DNA of 64,000 nucleotides, taken from NCBI RefSeq assembly GCF_023746535.1, contig NZ_CP098747.1, positions 3,833,501 to 3,897,500 on the forward strand, in the 5' to 3' direction. Each line of letters begins with the position of its first letter. Position 1 is the first letter of the stretch. Origin of the DNA: Sneathiella marina. Lineage in GTDB: Bacteria; Pseudomonadota; Alphaproteobacteria; Sneathiellales; Sneathiellaceae. Of this stretch, positions 38,174 to 48,049 are shown in pieces. A program made the position numbers and the translations under genes. The notes beneath the pieces were generated by a model, which saw only the letters and a program-made list of their open reading frames with translations, was not told where the DNA came from and made no database searches.

Positions 38174-38800
38174 CTAGATTGCCGCCACTTGCCCTAAAAG
38201 CAAATTGGCGGCGACAGCAAACATCATCAAGGCAACAATCGTATCCAGAACCCGGCTTGCAGCCGGGTTCTTCATGATCGGCGTTAACATTCTTGCGCTA
38301 TAACCGACACTAAAAAACCAGACAAATGACGCGGCAATTGCGCCGATGACAAAATGGATTCTAGCAGCAAATTCGTAGCCAGCGGCTATGGATCCCAGCA
38401 AGACGACCGTGTCCAGATAAACGTGAGGGTTTAACAACCCAAAGGCCAGTGTCAACATGATTGCCTTTTTCCGAGAAGACACAATTTTTTGGTCCGCCTC
38501 CGCAATAAGCGGCTTCGGCCAAATTGCCCGCCAAGCCGACATTAAGCCAAACCCAACGAGGAAAAGGGCACCGCCCCAAGCTGCCCAGGGCACCAACCAG
38601 GGAAAAGCCGCTATTGTCGATCCCAGTCCGAGAGCGCCAACCAGGATTAAAAATCCGTCAATAAAAGAGGACAGCAGGCAAACAATAAAAACCTGATCAC
38701 GTGCCATCCCCTGGCGCAGAACAAATAAATTCTGGGCACCAATGGCAATGATCAAGGCGGCGCCAAGTATGGCGCCGTTTATCAGGGCGGAAAACTCCAT
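38174..38800 (-). CDS. LysE/ArgO family amino-acid exporter
   Basis: A 208-residue inner-membrane protein with six hydrophobic helices. The N-terminal INGAILGAALIIAIGAQNLFVLRQG segment is the signature of LysE/ArgO, which export basic amino acids; FGLLNPHVYLDTVVLLGS is the conserved central motif. It starts directly after the DUF1801 stop, so the two are co-transcribed. No LysG/ArgP-type regulator is adjacent. Confidence 0.92.
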   Translation of the reverse strand: MEFSALINGAILGAALIIAIGAQNLFVLRQGMARDQVFIVCLLSSFIDGFLILVGALGLGSTIAAFPWLVPWAAWGGALFLVGFGLMSAWRAIWPKPLIAEADQKIVSSRKKAIMLTLAFGLLNPHVYLDTVVLLGSIAAGYEFAARIHFVIGAIAASFVWFFSVGYSARMLTPIMKNPAASRVLDTIVALMMFAVAANLLLGQVAAI

Positions 38801-39232
38801 TCAGGAGGGCTTTTTAGAGGTTTTTTTGCGTTGATGATAGGTAAGGGCGGCGACAATAAATTCTTCCAAGACCTCTTTCTCAAAATCATCGGTCGAGGCA
38901 AATAGTAATGCACGTGATCCGCTATAGCGGAATGCCTTCGGATGCGATTTTTTGAAATCCTTCACAAGAGACGTCTGACAATGAACGTAAAGACCATACT
39001 CCTCTTCATTCCCTGACGGCGCGAGGCGTATGGTTGTTCCACTTCTGCTTTTGCTCGTCAGATAACTTGGAACGCCCCATTTCAGCGTTTCTTCAATTTC
39101 GCCAACGCCTTCGGTACGACTTGCCGCCTCCAGTATCAATTGCCGCAGGCCGAGGAGTTTTGATCGAATAGGCTTGGGAAATGCCTTAAAGGCAGCGGCG
39201 ACGGACAAATCTTCAATGTCAAAATGCTTCAT
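38801..39232 (-). CDS. DUF1801 domain protein
   Basis: A 143-residue protein of the YdhG/YjbR-like DUF1801 group. Conserved features: the N-terminal helix up to FPKPIRSKLLGLRQLILEAA, then EIEETLKWGVPSYL and the YGLYVHCQTSLV strand pair. The C-terminus is lysine-rich. Cytosolic. The family has no firm biochemical role. It is first in a two-gene unit with the LysE exporter, transcribed away from glnD across a 152-base gap. Confidence 0.82.
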   Translation of the reverse strand: MKHFDIEDLSVAAAFKAFPKPIRSKLLGLRQLILEAASRTEGVGEIEETLKWGVPSYLTSKSRSGTTIRLAPSGNEEEYGLYVHCQTSLVKDFKKSHPKAFRYSGSRALLFASTDDFEKEVLEEFIVAALTYHQRKKTSKKPS

Positions 39233-39384
39233 TGCAAACGATCTTTCAAAGGGACGACAACGCTCTGATTGCGTATTTTCGAGAAATTTCCCGTGTTTTT
39301 TGCTAAATATAAGCTAGCTTAGTGTTTAAAGCAGTTTAAGTTGCACCCTTATCAAATTCAAGATGAACTCTATACCGGATCCTT

Positions 39385-42177
39385 ATGGAAAAGATTCCAA
39401 ATCGAAAAGAAATAATAAACCGCAAATTGCTGATCACGGAGATTGACAGCATTGCGGCGGAATATTCACCGACAAGCTTCGAATTCAGACGCGAGCTTCT
39501 GGAGAAATTAAAATCGGTTTTGGAAGGCGGGACCAAGGAACTCGAGCGCCGTTTTCTGGAATCCAACAAAGGTCGGCCGGCGATGTACGCCAATTCCTTT
39601 CTGATCGATCAGATCATTCGAACCATTTATGATGTCGCGTCCAAGAATGTTTATCGCCTGAGTAATCCCACGCCGGAGGAAACCCTGTCCATCGTTGCGG
39701 TTGGTGGCTATGGACGCGGTGAATTGGCGCCTTACTCAGATGTGGATTTGCTGTTTTTATTTCCCTACAAGCAAACGTCCTGGTGTGAGCAGGTTATAGA
39801 ATTTACACTTTATATGCTTTGGGATCTGGGGTTGAAGGTAGGACACTCAACCCGCAATGTGGATGAATGCATTCGCCTCGCAAAAAAAGATGTGACAATC
39901 CAAACCGCCCTTCTGGAAGCCCGGCATCTTTGGGGGGATCAGGAACTGTTCGCCGAAATGCGTCAAAAATACATGAAAGAGATCGTTGCCGGCAACAGCA
40001 AGGATTTTATTGAAGCCAAATTACAGGAAAGAGGGGAGCGGCATGAAAGGTTTGGCAACTCCCGCTACGTCGTCGAGCCCAATATCAAGGAAGGAAAAGG
40101 CGGCTTGCGAGATCTGCAAACCTTGTTCTGGATCGCCAAATTTCTCCATGGAACCACAGAAATTTCACGATTAGTGGAACTCGGCGTGTTTACGGAGAAA
40201 GAACGCCGCCGATTTACAAAAGCCTCCAATTTTCTGCGAACCGTCCGCTGTCATCTGCATTATCTGGCGAAGCGTCCCGAAGAGCGCATAACCTTTGACA
40301 TGCAACCGGAGCTCGCCCAGCGCATGGGCTATAAAGATCACGCCGGAACCCTTGGTGTTGAGCGCTTTATGAAGCATTACTTTCTGGTAGCGAAAGACGT
40401 AGGAGATCTGACCCGCATTTTTTGCGCCAATCTGGAAGCCGAGCAGCAGAAAAAAAGCAGGTTTGCCATTACCCGCTTCGGCTTGAGGCGTAGAAAGCTG
40501 AAAGGGTATCGTGTAGAGAGCGGCCGCCTCAATGTCACCAGTGATGATGATTTTAAAAATGCGCCGGTCAAGATGCTGGATCTGTTTCACTTGGCTCAGG
40601 AAAAGCAACTGGACGTTCATCCGAACGCTTTGCGGCTCATCCGTCAGGACCTGAAGTTGATCAATCGCAAATTACGGGCCGATAAAACAGCCAATCGTCT
40701 CTTCCTTGACATGCTGACGAGCCGCAACGATCCGGAAACAACATTGCGACGGCTGAATGAAGCAGGGGTCTTTGGGCGCTTTATTCCCGATTTCGGACGG
40801 GTGGTCGCGCAGATGCAGCACGATATGTATCATGTCTATACGGTCGATGAACATACGATCCGCGCCATCGGTATTTTATCGCAAATCGAATCCGGGTTGC
40901 TAATAGAAGATCATCCCTTGTCCCATAAGATATTACCAAAGGTCCTGTCGAGAAATGTCCTGTACTGCGCCGTCCTTATTCACGACATAGCGAAAGGAAG
41001 AGGCGGTGACCATTCCATACTCGGGGCGGAAGTTGCAGAAAAACTATGCCCCAGATTAGGATTGTCCGCGTCCGATACGGAAACCGTGGCCTGGCTTGTC
41101 CGCTACCACCTGGCGTTCAGTAATTTTGCCTTCAAGCGGGATATTTCGGACCCGAAAACCGTGGAAGATTTTGCCAAGATCGTCCAAAGCCCGGAACGGC
41201 TGCGGCTGCTGCTTATTCTGACTGTGGTCGATATCAGGGCTGTTGGGCCGAAAGTGTGGAACGGCTGGAAAGGTCAGCTGTTGCGCGAGCTGTATTACGC
41301 CAGTGAAACGGCGTTAACGGGTGGGCATATTTCCGAAGGCCGAGAAGAAAGGGCGAAACATCTGCAGGAAAACCTGACGACGGCTTTAAAGGGCTGGAAA
41401 AAAGCGGATATCGAAAAACAAATCAACCGTTTCTATCCTTCCTATTGGATGGCAACTAACAGCGAAGACCAAATTGCCCATGCGAAGCTCATGCGAAAGG
41501 CGGATAAAAAGGGGAAACTTTTCACGGTAGATGCGAAAAGCGATCCCTTTCGATCAATAACAGAGGTCACCATCTTTACGGCCGACCATCCCGGATTATT
41601 TGCCCGCGTTACCGGTGCCATGTCGATCACGGGCGCCAATATCGTTGATGCCAAGATACATACGACGACCGATGGAATGGCACTTGATACCTTCTTTATT
41701 CAGGATTCCGACGGTAAGGTTTTCGATGCGGGAGAGCGTATGAAGAAACTCCGTGTTGCCATCGAGGCGACCTTGCAAGGCGACAGGAAGCCCCATGTGG
41801 AAATCATCGATCGTCGCAAATCCAGCTTGCCCAGCAGAACGCAGGTGTTCAAGGTCCAGCCCTCGGTGCTTCTCGACAACAAGGCGTCCAACACCCATAC
41901 AGTTATCGAACTGATGGGCCGGGACCGCCCCGGCCTTCTGGCCGAGCTTTCGCGCACCTTGTTCACCTTGTCCTTGACCATTTCATCCGCTCATATTGCC
42001 ACATATGGCGAGCGCGCCGTTGATGTATTTTATGTAAAAGATAGTTTCGGCCATAAAATCACCAACAAGGTAAAGCTCAGTAACATTGAGAAAAAGCTGG
42101 TGCTTGCCTTAACAGATAAAATCGCTTCCGGTACAAGGGGAGTCAAATCAAAAAAGAAAGCTACTGCCACGGGGTGA
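39385..42177 (+). CDS. glnD: [Protein-PII] uridylyltransferase/uridylyl-removing enzyme
   Basis: Sensor of glutamine that modifies PII. At 930 residues it has the usual four-part layout: nucleotidyltransferase domain with G107-GYGRGEL and D119/D121 (SDVDLLF), an HD hydrolase domain at about 530 (LIHDIAKGRGGDH), and two C-terminal ACT domains starting near 725 (TIFTADHPGLFARVTG) and 838 (ELMGRDRPGLLAELS). The ATG at 39385 is preceded by GGA only. It is followed by murJ after a short duplicated spacer, the order common in alphaproteobacteria. Confidence 0.97.
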   Translation: MEKIPNRKEIINRKLLITEIDSIAAEYSPTSFEFRRELLEKLKSVLEGGTKELERRFLESNKGRPAMYANSFLIDQIIRTIYDVASKNVYRLSNPTPEETLSIVAVGGYGRGELAPYSDVDLLFLFPYKQTSWCEQVIEFTLYMLWDLGLKVGHSTRNVDECIRLAKKDVTIQTALLEARHLWGDQELFAEMRQKYMKEIVAGNSKDFIEAKLQERGERHERFGNSRYVVEPNIKEGKGGLRDLQTLFWIAKFLHGTTEISRLVELGVFTEKERRRFTKASNFLRTVRCHLHYLAKRPEERITFDMQPELAQRMGYKDHAGTLGVERFMKHYFLVAKDVGDLTRIFCANLEAEQQKKSRFAITRFGLRRRKLKGYRVESGRLNVTSDDDFKNAPVKMLDLFHLAQEKQLDVHPNALRLIRQDLKLINRKLRADKTANRLFLDMLTSRNDPETTLRRLNEAGVFGRFIPDFGRVVAQMQHDMYHVYTVDEHTIRAIGILSQIESGLLIEDHPLSHKILPKVLSRNVLYCAVLIHDIAKGRGGDHSILGAEVAEKLCPRLGLSASDTETVAWLVRYHLAFSNFAFKRDISDPKTVEDFAKIVQSPERLRLLLILTVVDIRAVGPKVWNGWKGQLLRELYYASETALTGGHISEGREERAKHLQENLTTALKGWKKADIEKQINRFYPSYWMATNSEDQIAHAKLMRKADKKGKLFTVDAKSDPFRSITEVTIFTADHPGLFARVTGAMSITGANIVDAKIHTTTDGMALDTFFIQDSDGKVFDAGERMKKLRVAIEATLQGDRKPHVEIIDRRKSSLPSRTQVFKVQPSVLLDNKASNTHTVIELMGRDRPGLLAELSRTLFTLSLTISSAHIATYGERAVDVFYVKDSFGHKITNKVKLSNIEKKLVLALTDKIASGTRGVKSKKKATATG

Positions 42178-42203
42178 TTAAATCCGCCAACGGGTGATTT
42201 AAT
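42166..42203 (+). repeat. Imperfect 18-bp direct repeat across the glnD stop
   Basis: The 18 bases at 42166-42183 recur at 42186-42203 with 15 identities and a 20-base period. The first copy contains the glnD stop codon; the second lies just before the murJ ribosome-binding site (GAGGGG). A simple tandem duplication is the likeliest origin. Confidence 0.6.
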
Positions 42204-42215
42204 GAGGGGTATTGT

Positions 42216-43772
42216 ATGAGTTTGCTTAAGTCTGTCGCCACCGTCGGCGGTTATACGATGATCAGTCGTGTTCTGGGCTTTTTGCGGGATATCCTGATGG
42301 CGACGGTGCTGGGCGCCGGGCCGGTTGCGGACGCCTTCTTTGTCGCTTTTCGCATTCCGAACATGTTTCGCCGACTGGTCGCGGAAGGTGCTTTTTCAGC
42401 GGCTTTCGTTCCGATGTTTGCCCGCAAACTGGAAGCGGAGGGGAAATCCCCCGCGTTGGAATTTGCCGGTCACAGCCTGAGCATCCTTGTGGGATTTCTT
42501 CTGGTCTTCTCCGCGTTGTTCATGATTTTCATGCCCTTTATGATGCAGTTTCTGGCGCCGGGCTTTGCCGTGGATGGCGACAAATTCAATCTTGCGGTCG
42601 AGTTTACCCGCATCACATTCCCCTATTTGACCGCCATGGCCATTGTCGCGCTACTGGGCGGAGTGCTCACCGCCTTTTACAGGTTCGCCGCGATGGCCGC
42701 GGCGCCCATCTTGCTCAATATTATTCTGATAGGCTGCCTTTTGACCGCCATGGGACAAAGTGACCGCGACACGGGAACTCTTATCTCCTGGGGCGTGGCC
42801 GCCGCCGGTATCGCCCAGGTTATCTTCCTTGTGGTGGCCTGCGCCCGTCAGGATATCAAGATCAAAATCGGCCGCCCGCGCCTCAATAAGGATGTGAAAC
42901 GACTGTTGAAGCTCATGCTTCCCGGCGCCCTCGGCGCCGGTGTCATGCAAATAAACATCCTGGTCGGGACCATCATCGCCTCGTTTCTGGCAACGGGCTC
43001 CATCTCCTATTTATATTATGCGGATCGTGTTTATCAACTTCCTCTCGGGGTGATCGGCATTGCCGTTGGCACCGCCTTGTTGCCCCTGTTGTCCCGACAG
43101 ATCCGGGCTGGCGAAGAGCAAACGGCCATCGGCAGCCTCAACCGGGCCATCGAGCTCTCGTTGCTGCTGACCCTGCCCGCCGCTGCCGCACTGATGGTGA
43201 TCCCGTCCCAGATAACGTCCGTGCTGTTTCAGCATGGCGAGTTCACGGTTGCCGCAAGCGAGGCCACCGCCGCCGCCCTGTTTGCCTTTTCCTCAGGGTT
43301 GCCGGCATATGTTCTGGTTAAAATACTGGCCCCGGCCTTCTTCGCCCGCGAGGATACGACAACGCCCGTCGTTGTCGGCGTTATCGCCATGGCGGCCAAT
43401 GTCATTCTGAGCCTTCTTCTGATACAGGAATTTTCCCATGTGGGCATCGCCATTGCGACGTCTCTTTCTTCCTGGCTCAATGCCGCCATTCTCCTGATCC
43501 TTCTGGTTCGGCGCGGTCATTATCGCAGCGACTACAGGCTACTCCGCAGATCTGCGGGCATGGTCCTTGCCTCGGCGGTTATGGGCGGTGGCTTGTGGTT
43601 TGCCGCCGACATACTGCATCCACACTTCTCAAGCGATCTGACGTCACGGATCATCGCCCTGGCAAGCCTGATCGCAGGCGGAGCGGGTCTTTATGCCGTT
43701 ACAGCCTTGCTGACGGGCGCCGCCCGGCTGACAGATCTGAAAAGCATGCTGAAACGGCGCGCCGATCGATAA
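42216..43772 (+). CDS. murJ: Lipid II flippase MurJ
   Basis: Moves lipid II across the inner membrane for peptidoglycan assembly. The 518 residues form about fourteen helices of the MOP superfamily. The start TMISRVLGFLRDILMATVLGAGPVADAFFVAFRIPNMFRR-type region (residues 15-54) is diagnostic, with R18, R24 and R52 among the conserved charged residues. GAGGGG seven bases before the ATG at 42216 is a good ribosome-binding site. It is co-directional with glnD and trpS. Confidence 0.96.
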   Translation: MSLLKSVATVGGYTMISRVLGFLRDILMATVLGAGPVADAFFVAFRIPNMFRRLVAEGAFSAAFVPMFARKLEAEGKSPALEFAGHSLSILVGFLLVFSALFMIFMPFMMQFLAPGFAVDGDKFNLAVEFTRITFPYLTAMAIVALLGGVLTAFYRFAAMAAAPILLNIILIGCLLTAMGQSDRDTGTLISWGVAAAGIAQVIFLVVACARQDIKIKIGRPRLNKDVKRLLKLMLPGALGAGVMQINILVGTIIASFLATGSISYLYYADRVYQLPLGVIGIAVGTALLPLLSRQIRAGEEQTAIGSLNRAIELSLLLTLPAAAALMVIPSQITSVLFQHGEFTVAASEATAAALFAFSSGLPAYVLVKILAPAFFAREDTTTPVVVGVIAMAANVILSLLLIQEFSHVGIAIATSLSSWLNAAILLILLVRRGHYRSDYRLLRRSAGMVLASAVMGGGLWFAADILHPHFSSDLTSRIIALASLIAGGAGLYAVTALLTGAARLTDLKSMLKRRADR

Positions 43773-43906
43773 GCGGTTGACGCATAGTCTCCGTCCTGCA
43801 ATAACCGCGTTTCATTTTTGGGGTCACCCCCGATCTCCAGCCTCGATGGCCTGATCGACAGGTCCGTCAATCAGAGGCTCGTGTCCAAAGCGTGAGGAGC
43901 TTTTAC

Positions 43907-44905
43907 ATGTCGCGAATTTTTTCTGGCGTTCAGCCAACTGGAAACCTGCATCTTGGCAATTATCTGGGCGCAATCCGGAATTTTGTCGGCCTTCAGGAAA
44001 ATTACGAATGCATTTATTGCGCCGTCGATATGCATGCCATCACCGTCTGGCAGGATCCGGCCGCCTTGCGCAGTAACACCCGGGAAGTCGCGGCCGCCTA
44101 TCTCGCGGCAGGCGTCGACCCGAAAACCTCCATTATCTTTGCTCAAAGCAACGTCCCCGCCCATGCGGAACTCGCCTGGATTTTCAATTGTATCGCCCGC
44201 CTCGGATGGTTGAACCGGATGACGCAGTTCAAGGAGAAAGCAGGCAAAAACCGTGAAAATGCCTCTCTGGGCCTGTATGCATATCCATCCCTGATGGCGG
44301 CGGATATTCTCGCCTACAAGGCCACCCATGTGCCGGTTGGCGAGGACCAGAAACAGCATCTTGAATTGACACGAGATATCGCCCAGAAATTCAATAACGA
44401 TTATGGCGTGGATCTCTTCCCCATTGTCGAGCCGCTGATTTTCGGTGAAGCGACCCGGGTTATGTCGTTGCGGGACGGATCCAAAAAAATGTCGAAATCC
44501 GATCCCAGCGATTATTCCAGGATTACCTTTACAGATGACCGCGACACCATCGCCAAGAAGCTGCGCAAGGCCCGGACGGATGCTGATCCGCTCCCCGGCA
44601 GTGAAGAAGGTCTGGAAAACCGTCCGGAAGCGGCCAATCTGGTCGGTATTTACGCGGCCCTGGCGGAGAGCAGCAAGCAAGACGTGCTGACCGAATTCGG
44701 CGGATCACAATTTTCCACCTTCAAGCCTATCTTGACGGAGCTTGCCGTTGAGAAATTCGGCCCGGTTGGTGAGGAGATGAAACGGCTGATGGCCGATCCG
44801 GGACATGTGGACGCCATCTTAAAAGAGGGCGCGGCGCGGGCGCACAAGCTGACCGAGCCGGTGATGAGGGAAGTCAAAGAAGTTGTTGGGTTTATTGCGC
44901 CGTGA
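43907..44905 (+). CDS. trpS: Tryptophanyl-tRNA synthetase
   Basis: Class Ic aminoacyl-tRNA synthetase of 332 residues. The HIGH-type motif is T11-GNLHLGNY19 and the KMSKS loop is at about 193-199. I use the ATG at 43907: GAGGAGC lies at a good distance and the protein starts [12 protein letters not shown] as in relatives; an in-frame GTG 15 bases upstream would overlap that Shine-Dalgarno site. No tryptophan-rich leader was found in the 134 bases after murJ. Confidence 0.97.
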   Translation: MSRIFSGVQPTGNLHLGNYLGAIRNFVGLQENYECIYCAVDMHAITVWQDPAALRSNTREVAAAYLAAGVDPKTSIIFAQSNVPAHAELAWIFNCIARLGWLNRMTQFKEKAGKNRENASLGLYAYPSLMAADILAYKATHVPVGEDQKQHLELTRDIAQKFNNDYGVDLFPIVEPLIFGEATRVMSLRDGSKKMSKSDPSDYSRITFTDDRDTIAKKLRKARTDADPLPGSEEGLENRPEAANLVGIYAALAESSKQDVLTEFGGSQFSTFKPILTELAVEKFGPVGEEMKRLMADPGHVDAILKEGAARAHKLTEPVMREVKEVVGFIAP

Positions 44906-44906
44906 T

Positions 44907-44987
44907 CAGATGCGGCATCTGTAGCTTGTAACTCCCGGCTGAAATACTTACATTCAGGCATGGTACAGCAGGTAATCGCAGTATTTC
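44907..44987 (+). other. Leader hairpin and 8-bp inverted repeat before DUF2333 gene
   Basis: CAGATG (44907-44912) pairs with CATCTG (44916-44921) two bases after the trpS stop, with no T-run. Further on GAAATACT (44941-44948) and AGTATTTC (44980-44987) form an inverted repeat whose second arm abuts the GGGGCGGA ribosome-binding site of the next gene. Either could shape the mRNA; neither is a proven control element. Confidence 0.35.
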
Positions 44988-45001
44988 ATGGGGCGGAATA
45001 A

Positions 45002-45985
45002 ATGAGTGAGATAGGCAATAGCGGTCCGGAAAAGAAAAGGATCGGCACCAACCGGGTTGGAGCGGCGGCGAAGCGCAGTTGGAAACCAATTGCCCTTATC
45101 CTTCTTTTCATTGTTGTCGCCTATTATCCCGTCGGCATGTTCATGATCAACAACATCGAGGATGATGTTGATTTCACACCGAGCGGGGAAAATGTTGTGG
45201 CCGGTGGCAGCAAGGCCGTCGATATGATGGCGGGGCTGATTGACCGGGAAATCAACGTCAATCGATGGACCGCCAATGATCCGTTTTTCATGCCCTCTGC
45301 GGCACTTGATAATATGCCCAATTACCAGCAGGGTGTCATTTCCGCGCTTGCCCGTTTCAGTTTCGAGCTGACGGACCAGATCGGGCGCACACGGGGGTCA
45401 AGCCAAACGGATCCGGACCTTCAGGAAGCGGCGGGACTGCTGCAATATTCCGGGACCAAATGGGCATGGGATCCCTCTATTTCCTGGCTGCCCACGGCAG
45501 CGTCGGAAGAGCAATATGAAAAAGCCCGTAAATCCCTGATCAAGTATAATCAGCGTTTGGCCGCCGGCAACGCGGTCTTTGAAAAGCGGGCCGACAACCT
45601 GCTGGCGACTCTGGACCGGATCGCCCTCGATATCGGATCATCAACCGCTGCCATTGATCAACATATCGACGAAAACGCCGGAAGCTTCATCGATTTCAAG
45701 GCAGATGATCTGTTCTATGACATCAAGGGCCAAAGCTACGGCTATTACATGATCCTGAAATCCCTTGCCCAGGACTACGAAACCCTGATCAAGGAACGGG
45801 AGCTTGGCAATGCCTGGGCCCAGATGCTGAGCAGCCTGAAATCGGTCATCGAGCTTAACCCGATCGTTGTCGTCAATGCAGCACCGGATTCCCAGTTTCT
45901 TCCCAATCATCTTGCGGCTCAGGGGTTCTATGTTCTGCGGGCGCGGGCTCAGCTACAGGAAATCAGTAACATTCTCTTGAAATAA
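45002..45985 (+). CDS. DUF2333 family membrane-anchored protein
   Basis: A 327-residue protein with one N-terminal membrane helix (PIALILLFIVVAYYPVGMFM, about 29-48) and a large, mostly helical domain, probably periplasmic. The segments LIDREINVNRWTANDPFFMPS and NMPNYQQGVISALARFSFEL are typical of DUF2333, found in many proteobacteria with no assigned role. GGGGCGGAATAA precedes the ATG. It is followed by the stress protein gene 54 bases on. A cell-envelope role is a guess from topology. Confidence 0.85.
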   Translation: MSEIGNSGPEKKRIGTNRVGAAAKRSWKPIALILLFIVVAYYPVGMFMINNIEDDVDFTPSGENVVAGGSKAVDMMAGLIDREINVNRWTANDPFFMPSAALDNMPNYQQGVISALARFSFELTDQIGRTRGSSQTDPDLQEAAGLLQYSGTKWAWDPSISWLPTAASEEQYEKARKSLIKYNQRLAAGNAVFEKRADNLLATLDRIALDIGSSTAAIDQHIDENAGSFIDFKADDLFYDIKGQSYGYYMILKSLAQDYETLIKERELGNAWAQMLSSLKSVIELNPIVVVNAAPDSQFLPNHLAAQGFYVLRARAQLQEISNILLK

Positions 45986-46039
45986 CTGTAATGATAGTGG
46001 CAGGATAATCTCCAAGAGATAATGACTGATGGAGCCTTT

Positions 46040-46528
46040 ATGACGGACGAAAGCCAGACAGAGACTATGCGAAACAAGTTTCTTGTTGTCGTGGATGATA
46101 CGCCTGAATGCACATCTGCAATCCGGTTTGCCTGCCGGCGAGCCTGGCATGTCGGGGGCGGCGTCATGTTGTTATATGTTATCGAACCCCCCGAATTCCA
46201 GCACTGGATGGGTGTGGAACAGGCCATGCGTGAAGAAGCGCGCGAGGCTGCCGAAGACCGGCTTCAGTCTCTTGCCGAAGAAATCCAGAAGGAAACGACC
46301 ATTATTCCGGAATTCGTGATCAGAGACGGTTTCACAAAAGAGCAGGTGCTCTCGTTAATAGAAGAAGACCCCGATGTCCGAATTCTGGTGCTTGCGGCAT
46401 CCCCCGATACCGGCGGTCCGGGACCATTGGTCAAAAGCCTTGTCGGTGAAATGTCGGGCACCTTTGCCATCCCGATCACTGTCGTACCGGGAAACCTGAC
46501 GACACGGCAGTTGGATGCGGTTACCTAG
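46040..46528 (+). CDS. Universal stress protein family
   Basis: UspA-fold protein of 162 residues. The first strand NKFLVVVDDTPE and the ATP-binding pattern G-x2-G-x9-G near the C-terminus (GGPGPLVKSLVGEMSGTF) are visible, so the nucleotide-binding subgroup is likely. I prefer the ATG at 46040, which has GGAG five bases upstream; an in-frame ATG at 46022 would add six residues. In related genomes this gene stands after trpS and before nfuA and tsaB. Confidence 0.88.
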   Translation: MTDESQTETMRNKFLVVVDDTPECTSAIRFACRRAWHVGGGVMLLYVIEPPEFQHWMGVEQAMREEAREAAEDRLQSLAEEIQKETTIIPEFVIRDGFTKEQVLSLIEEDPDVRILVLAASPDTGGPGPLVKSLVGEMSGTFAIPITVVPGNLTTRQLDAVT

Positions 46529-46847
46529 TTTTTCGTACATATTTTTGTAGTAATTCGGTTGTTTTGGCGCAGAACGATTCGTATTTTCGCCTGGAATATT
46601 TCGTCTAAAATTGTGGTAAAATGTTTGATAGCTCCCTATCTATTTGAAAGATTTGGGTAAATTTCTACTAAAAAATCCGGTCTTGATATCGTAAAATTGT
46701 TGGGACATAGTCCGGCTCCCGGTTGAGGGATGTATAAAGCGCGTAAAACACTATATGTTGTTGGTAACGAAGGTTGAACATACTATTTATTGTGGTAAAT
46801 TAGGTAATGTCACGATTTAAGTACAATAGTATGGTGCAATTTGTGGA
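46529..46847. promoter_or_regulatory. AT-rich 319-base intergenic region
   Basis: No open frame or RNA gene was recognised. TTGTGGTAAA occurs exactly at 46611-46620 and 46790-46799, with looser GGTAA variants at about 46655, 46762 and 46803. A candidate promoter for the following gene is TTGAAC (46774-46779) and TAAATT (46796-46801) with a 16-base spacer. The region is clearly more AT-rich than its neighbours and marks the start of the accessory block. Confidence 0.4.
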
Positions 46848-47846
46848 ATGCAATTAATCAAAGCTGGTTTCAAATCCAATAAGCTGATGACCCTGGTCGG
46901 GCTGATGCTGGCGATCGCCTATGTGCTTCCGGAATTAACGGACAGCACATATGATATGCGTAATGCCTCATATGGTCAGTCCAGGTTGCTGGCTGCCAAA
47001 GGCATCCCTTTGCCCATACGGAAACCGGGAAACCTCCCGTATGTTGAGCAACCCATTCAAGTTGATATCGGCTCCCTGGAAGCGGAATGGTCCAACGCGG
47101 ATTTCGACCTGGGCCATATTCGTTATGGGCAGGCTGTACCGAGATTATTTGTCGATCAGATCCCCGTCGATATTCTGGACATTCAGGATGTGGAGAAACG
47201 GAAACAGGTTTTCATTTCTGTTGTCTTGCCGCTCATCCTGAATAATAACGAGAAGACACTGTCCCAGCGGGATCGCCTCATGTCCCTTATCTCTGCCCGG
47301 AAATCTGGCCAGACCTTGCTTGCTGCCGATGAAAACTGGCTGCAGAATCTGGCCACACGCTACCGCGAAGACCCCTATCAGCTTGACAGCTTGTTGCTGA
47401 AAGTGGACGCCATACCTGTCTCCATGGCGCTGGCTCAGGCGGTTGAGGAATCCGGTTGGGGTACATCGCGCTTTGCCAGAGAAGGCAACGCCCTTTTCGG
47501 CCAGCGGGTCTGGGGACAAGGCAAGGGTATCGTACCGGCGCAACGGGCAGAGGGGGAGACATATGAGGTCCGGGCTTTCGACACCTTGTCCGAGTCCATC
47601 TCTTCCTACAGCCACAACCTCAATGTGCATCCCTCTTATGAAATGTTTCGGACGGAACGCGCCCGTCGATCGGGCGAGCCGGATAACCCTTTAAACGGCT
47701 ACAAGCTCACCGAAACCCTGACGACCTATTCGGAGCGGGGGCAGGATTATATCAATGCCCTGCAAAACCTCATTCAGGCAAATCGATTTGACCAGCTTGA
47801 AAATGCCCAACTGGTGCGCGAACGCCTGGCTGGCAACCGTCTCTAA
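46848..47846 (+). CDS. Bax-like glucosaminidase-domain protein
   Basis: A 332-residue protein with an N-terminal hydrophobic helix (LMTLVGLMLAIAYVLPEL, about 13-30) acting as signal anchor, then a spacer and a C-terminal glucosaminidase-like domain. The motif SMALAQAVEESGWGTSRFA places the predicted catalytic acid at E201, followed by GNALFGQ and the SYSHNLNVHPSYEMFR segment of Bax/FlgJ-type enzymes. Expected to cut peptidoglycan glycan strands in the periplasm. It is isolated, with its own AT-rich upstream region and terminator. Confidence 0.87.
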   Translation: MQLIKAGFKSNKLMTLVGLMLAIAYVLPELTDSTYDMRNASYGQSRLLAAKGIPLPIRKPGNLPYVEQPIQVDIGSLEAEWSNADFDLGHIRYGQAVPRLFVDQIPVDILDIQDVEKRKQVFISVVLPLILNNNEKTLSQRDRLMSLISARKSGQTLLAADENWLQNLATRYREDPYQLDSLLLKVDAIPVSMALAQAVEESGWGTSRFAREGNALFGQRVWGQGKGIVPAQRAEGETYEVRAFDTLSESISSYSHNLNVHPSYEMFRTERARRSGEPDNPLNGYKLTETLTTYSERGQDYINALQNLIQANRFDQLENAQLVRERLAGNRL

Positions 47847-47893
47847 TTTTCCGCAAGATTCCCTTTTTTTAACGTAACATGACCCAGCTCATT

Positions 47894-47931
47894 ACCGGGC
47901 CTTCAGCCGGCCCGGTGGGTATCTATTTTTT
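47894..47931 (+). terminator. Intrinsic terminator after the Bax-like gene
   Basis: ACCGGGCC (47894-47901) pairs perfectly with GGCCCGGT (47909-47916) over a 7-base loop, followed after nine bases by six consecutive T (47926-47931). It lies 48 bases past the stop codon. Confidence 0.65.
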
Positions 47932-48049
47932 CCGGATGCTATTCTCCTCGCAATCTCGGCGCAGATATGAAAAACTATGGGTCAACTCAGCAGCGGTTAT
48001 GACAGAGGAACACCGGATAACCTGCTGGGAATAAGAAAAGGGAGTTCTC

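Noticed and set aside
43871-44680. Long antisense frame across trpS
   Set aside because: trpS has HIGH and KMSKS motifs on the plus strand; the antisense translation has no recognisable domain.
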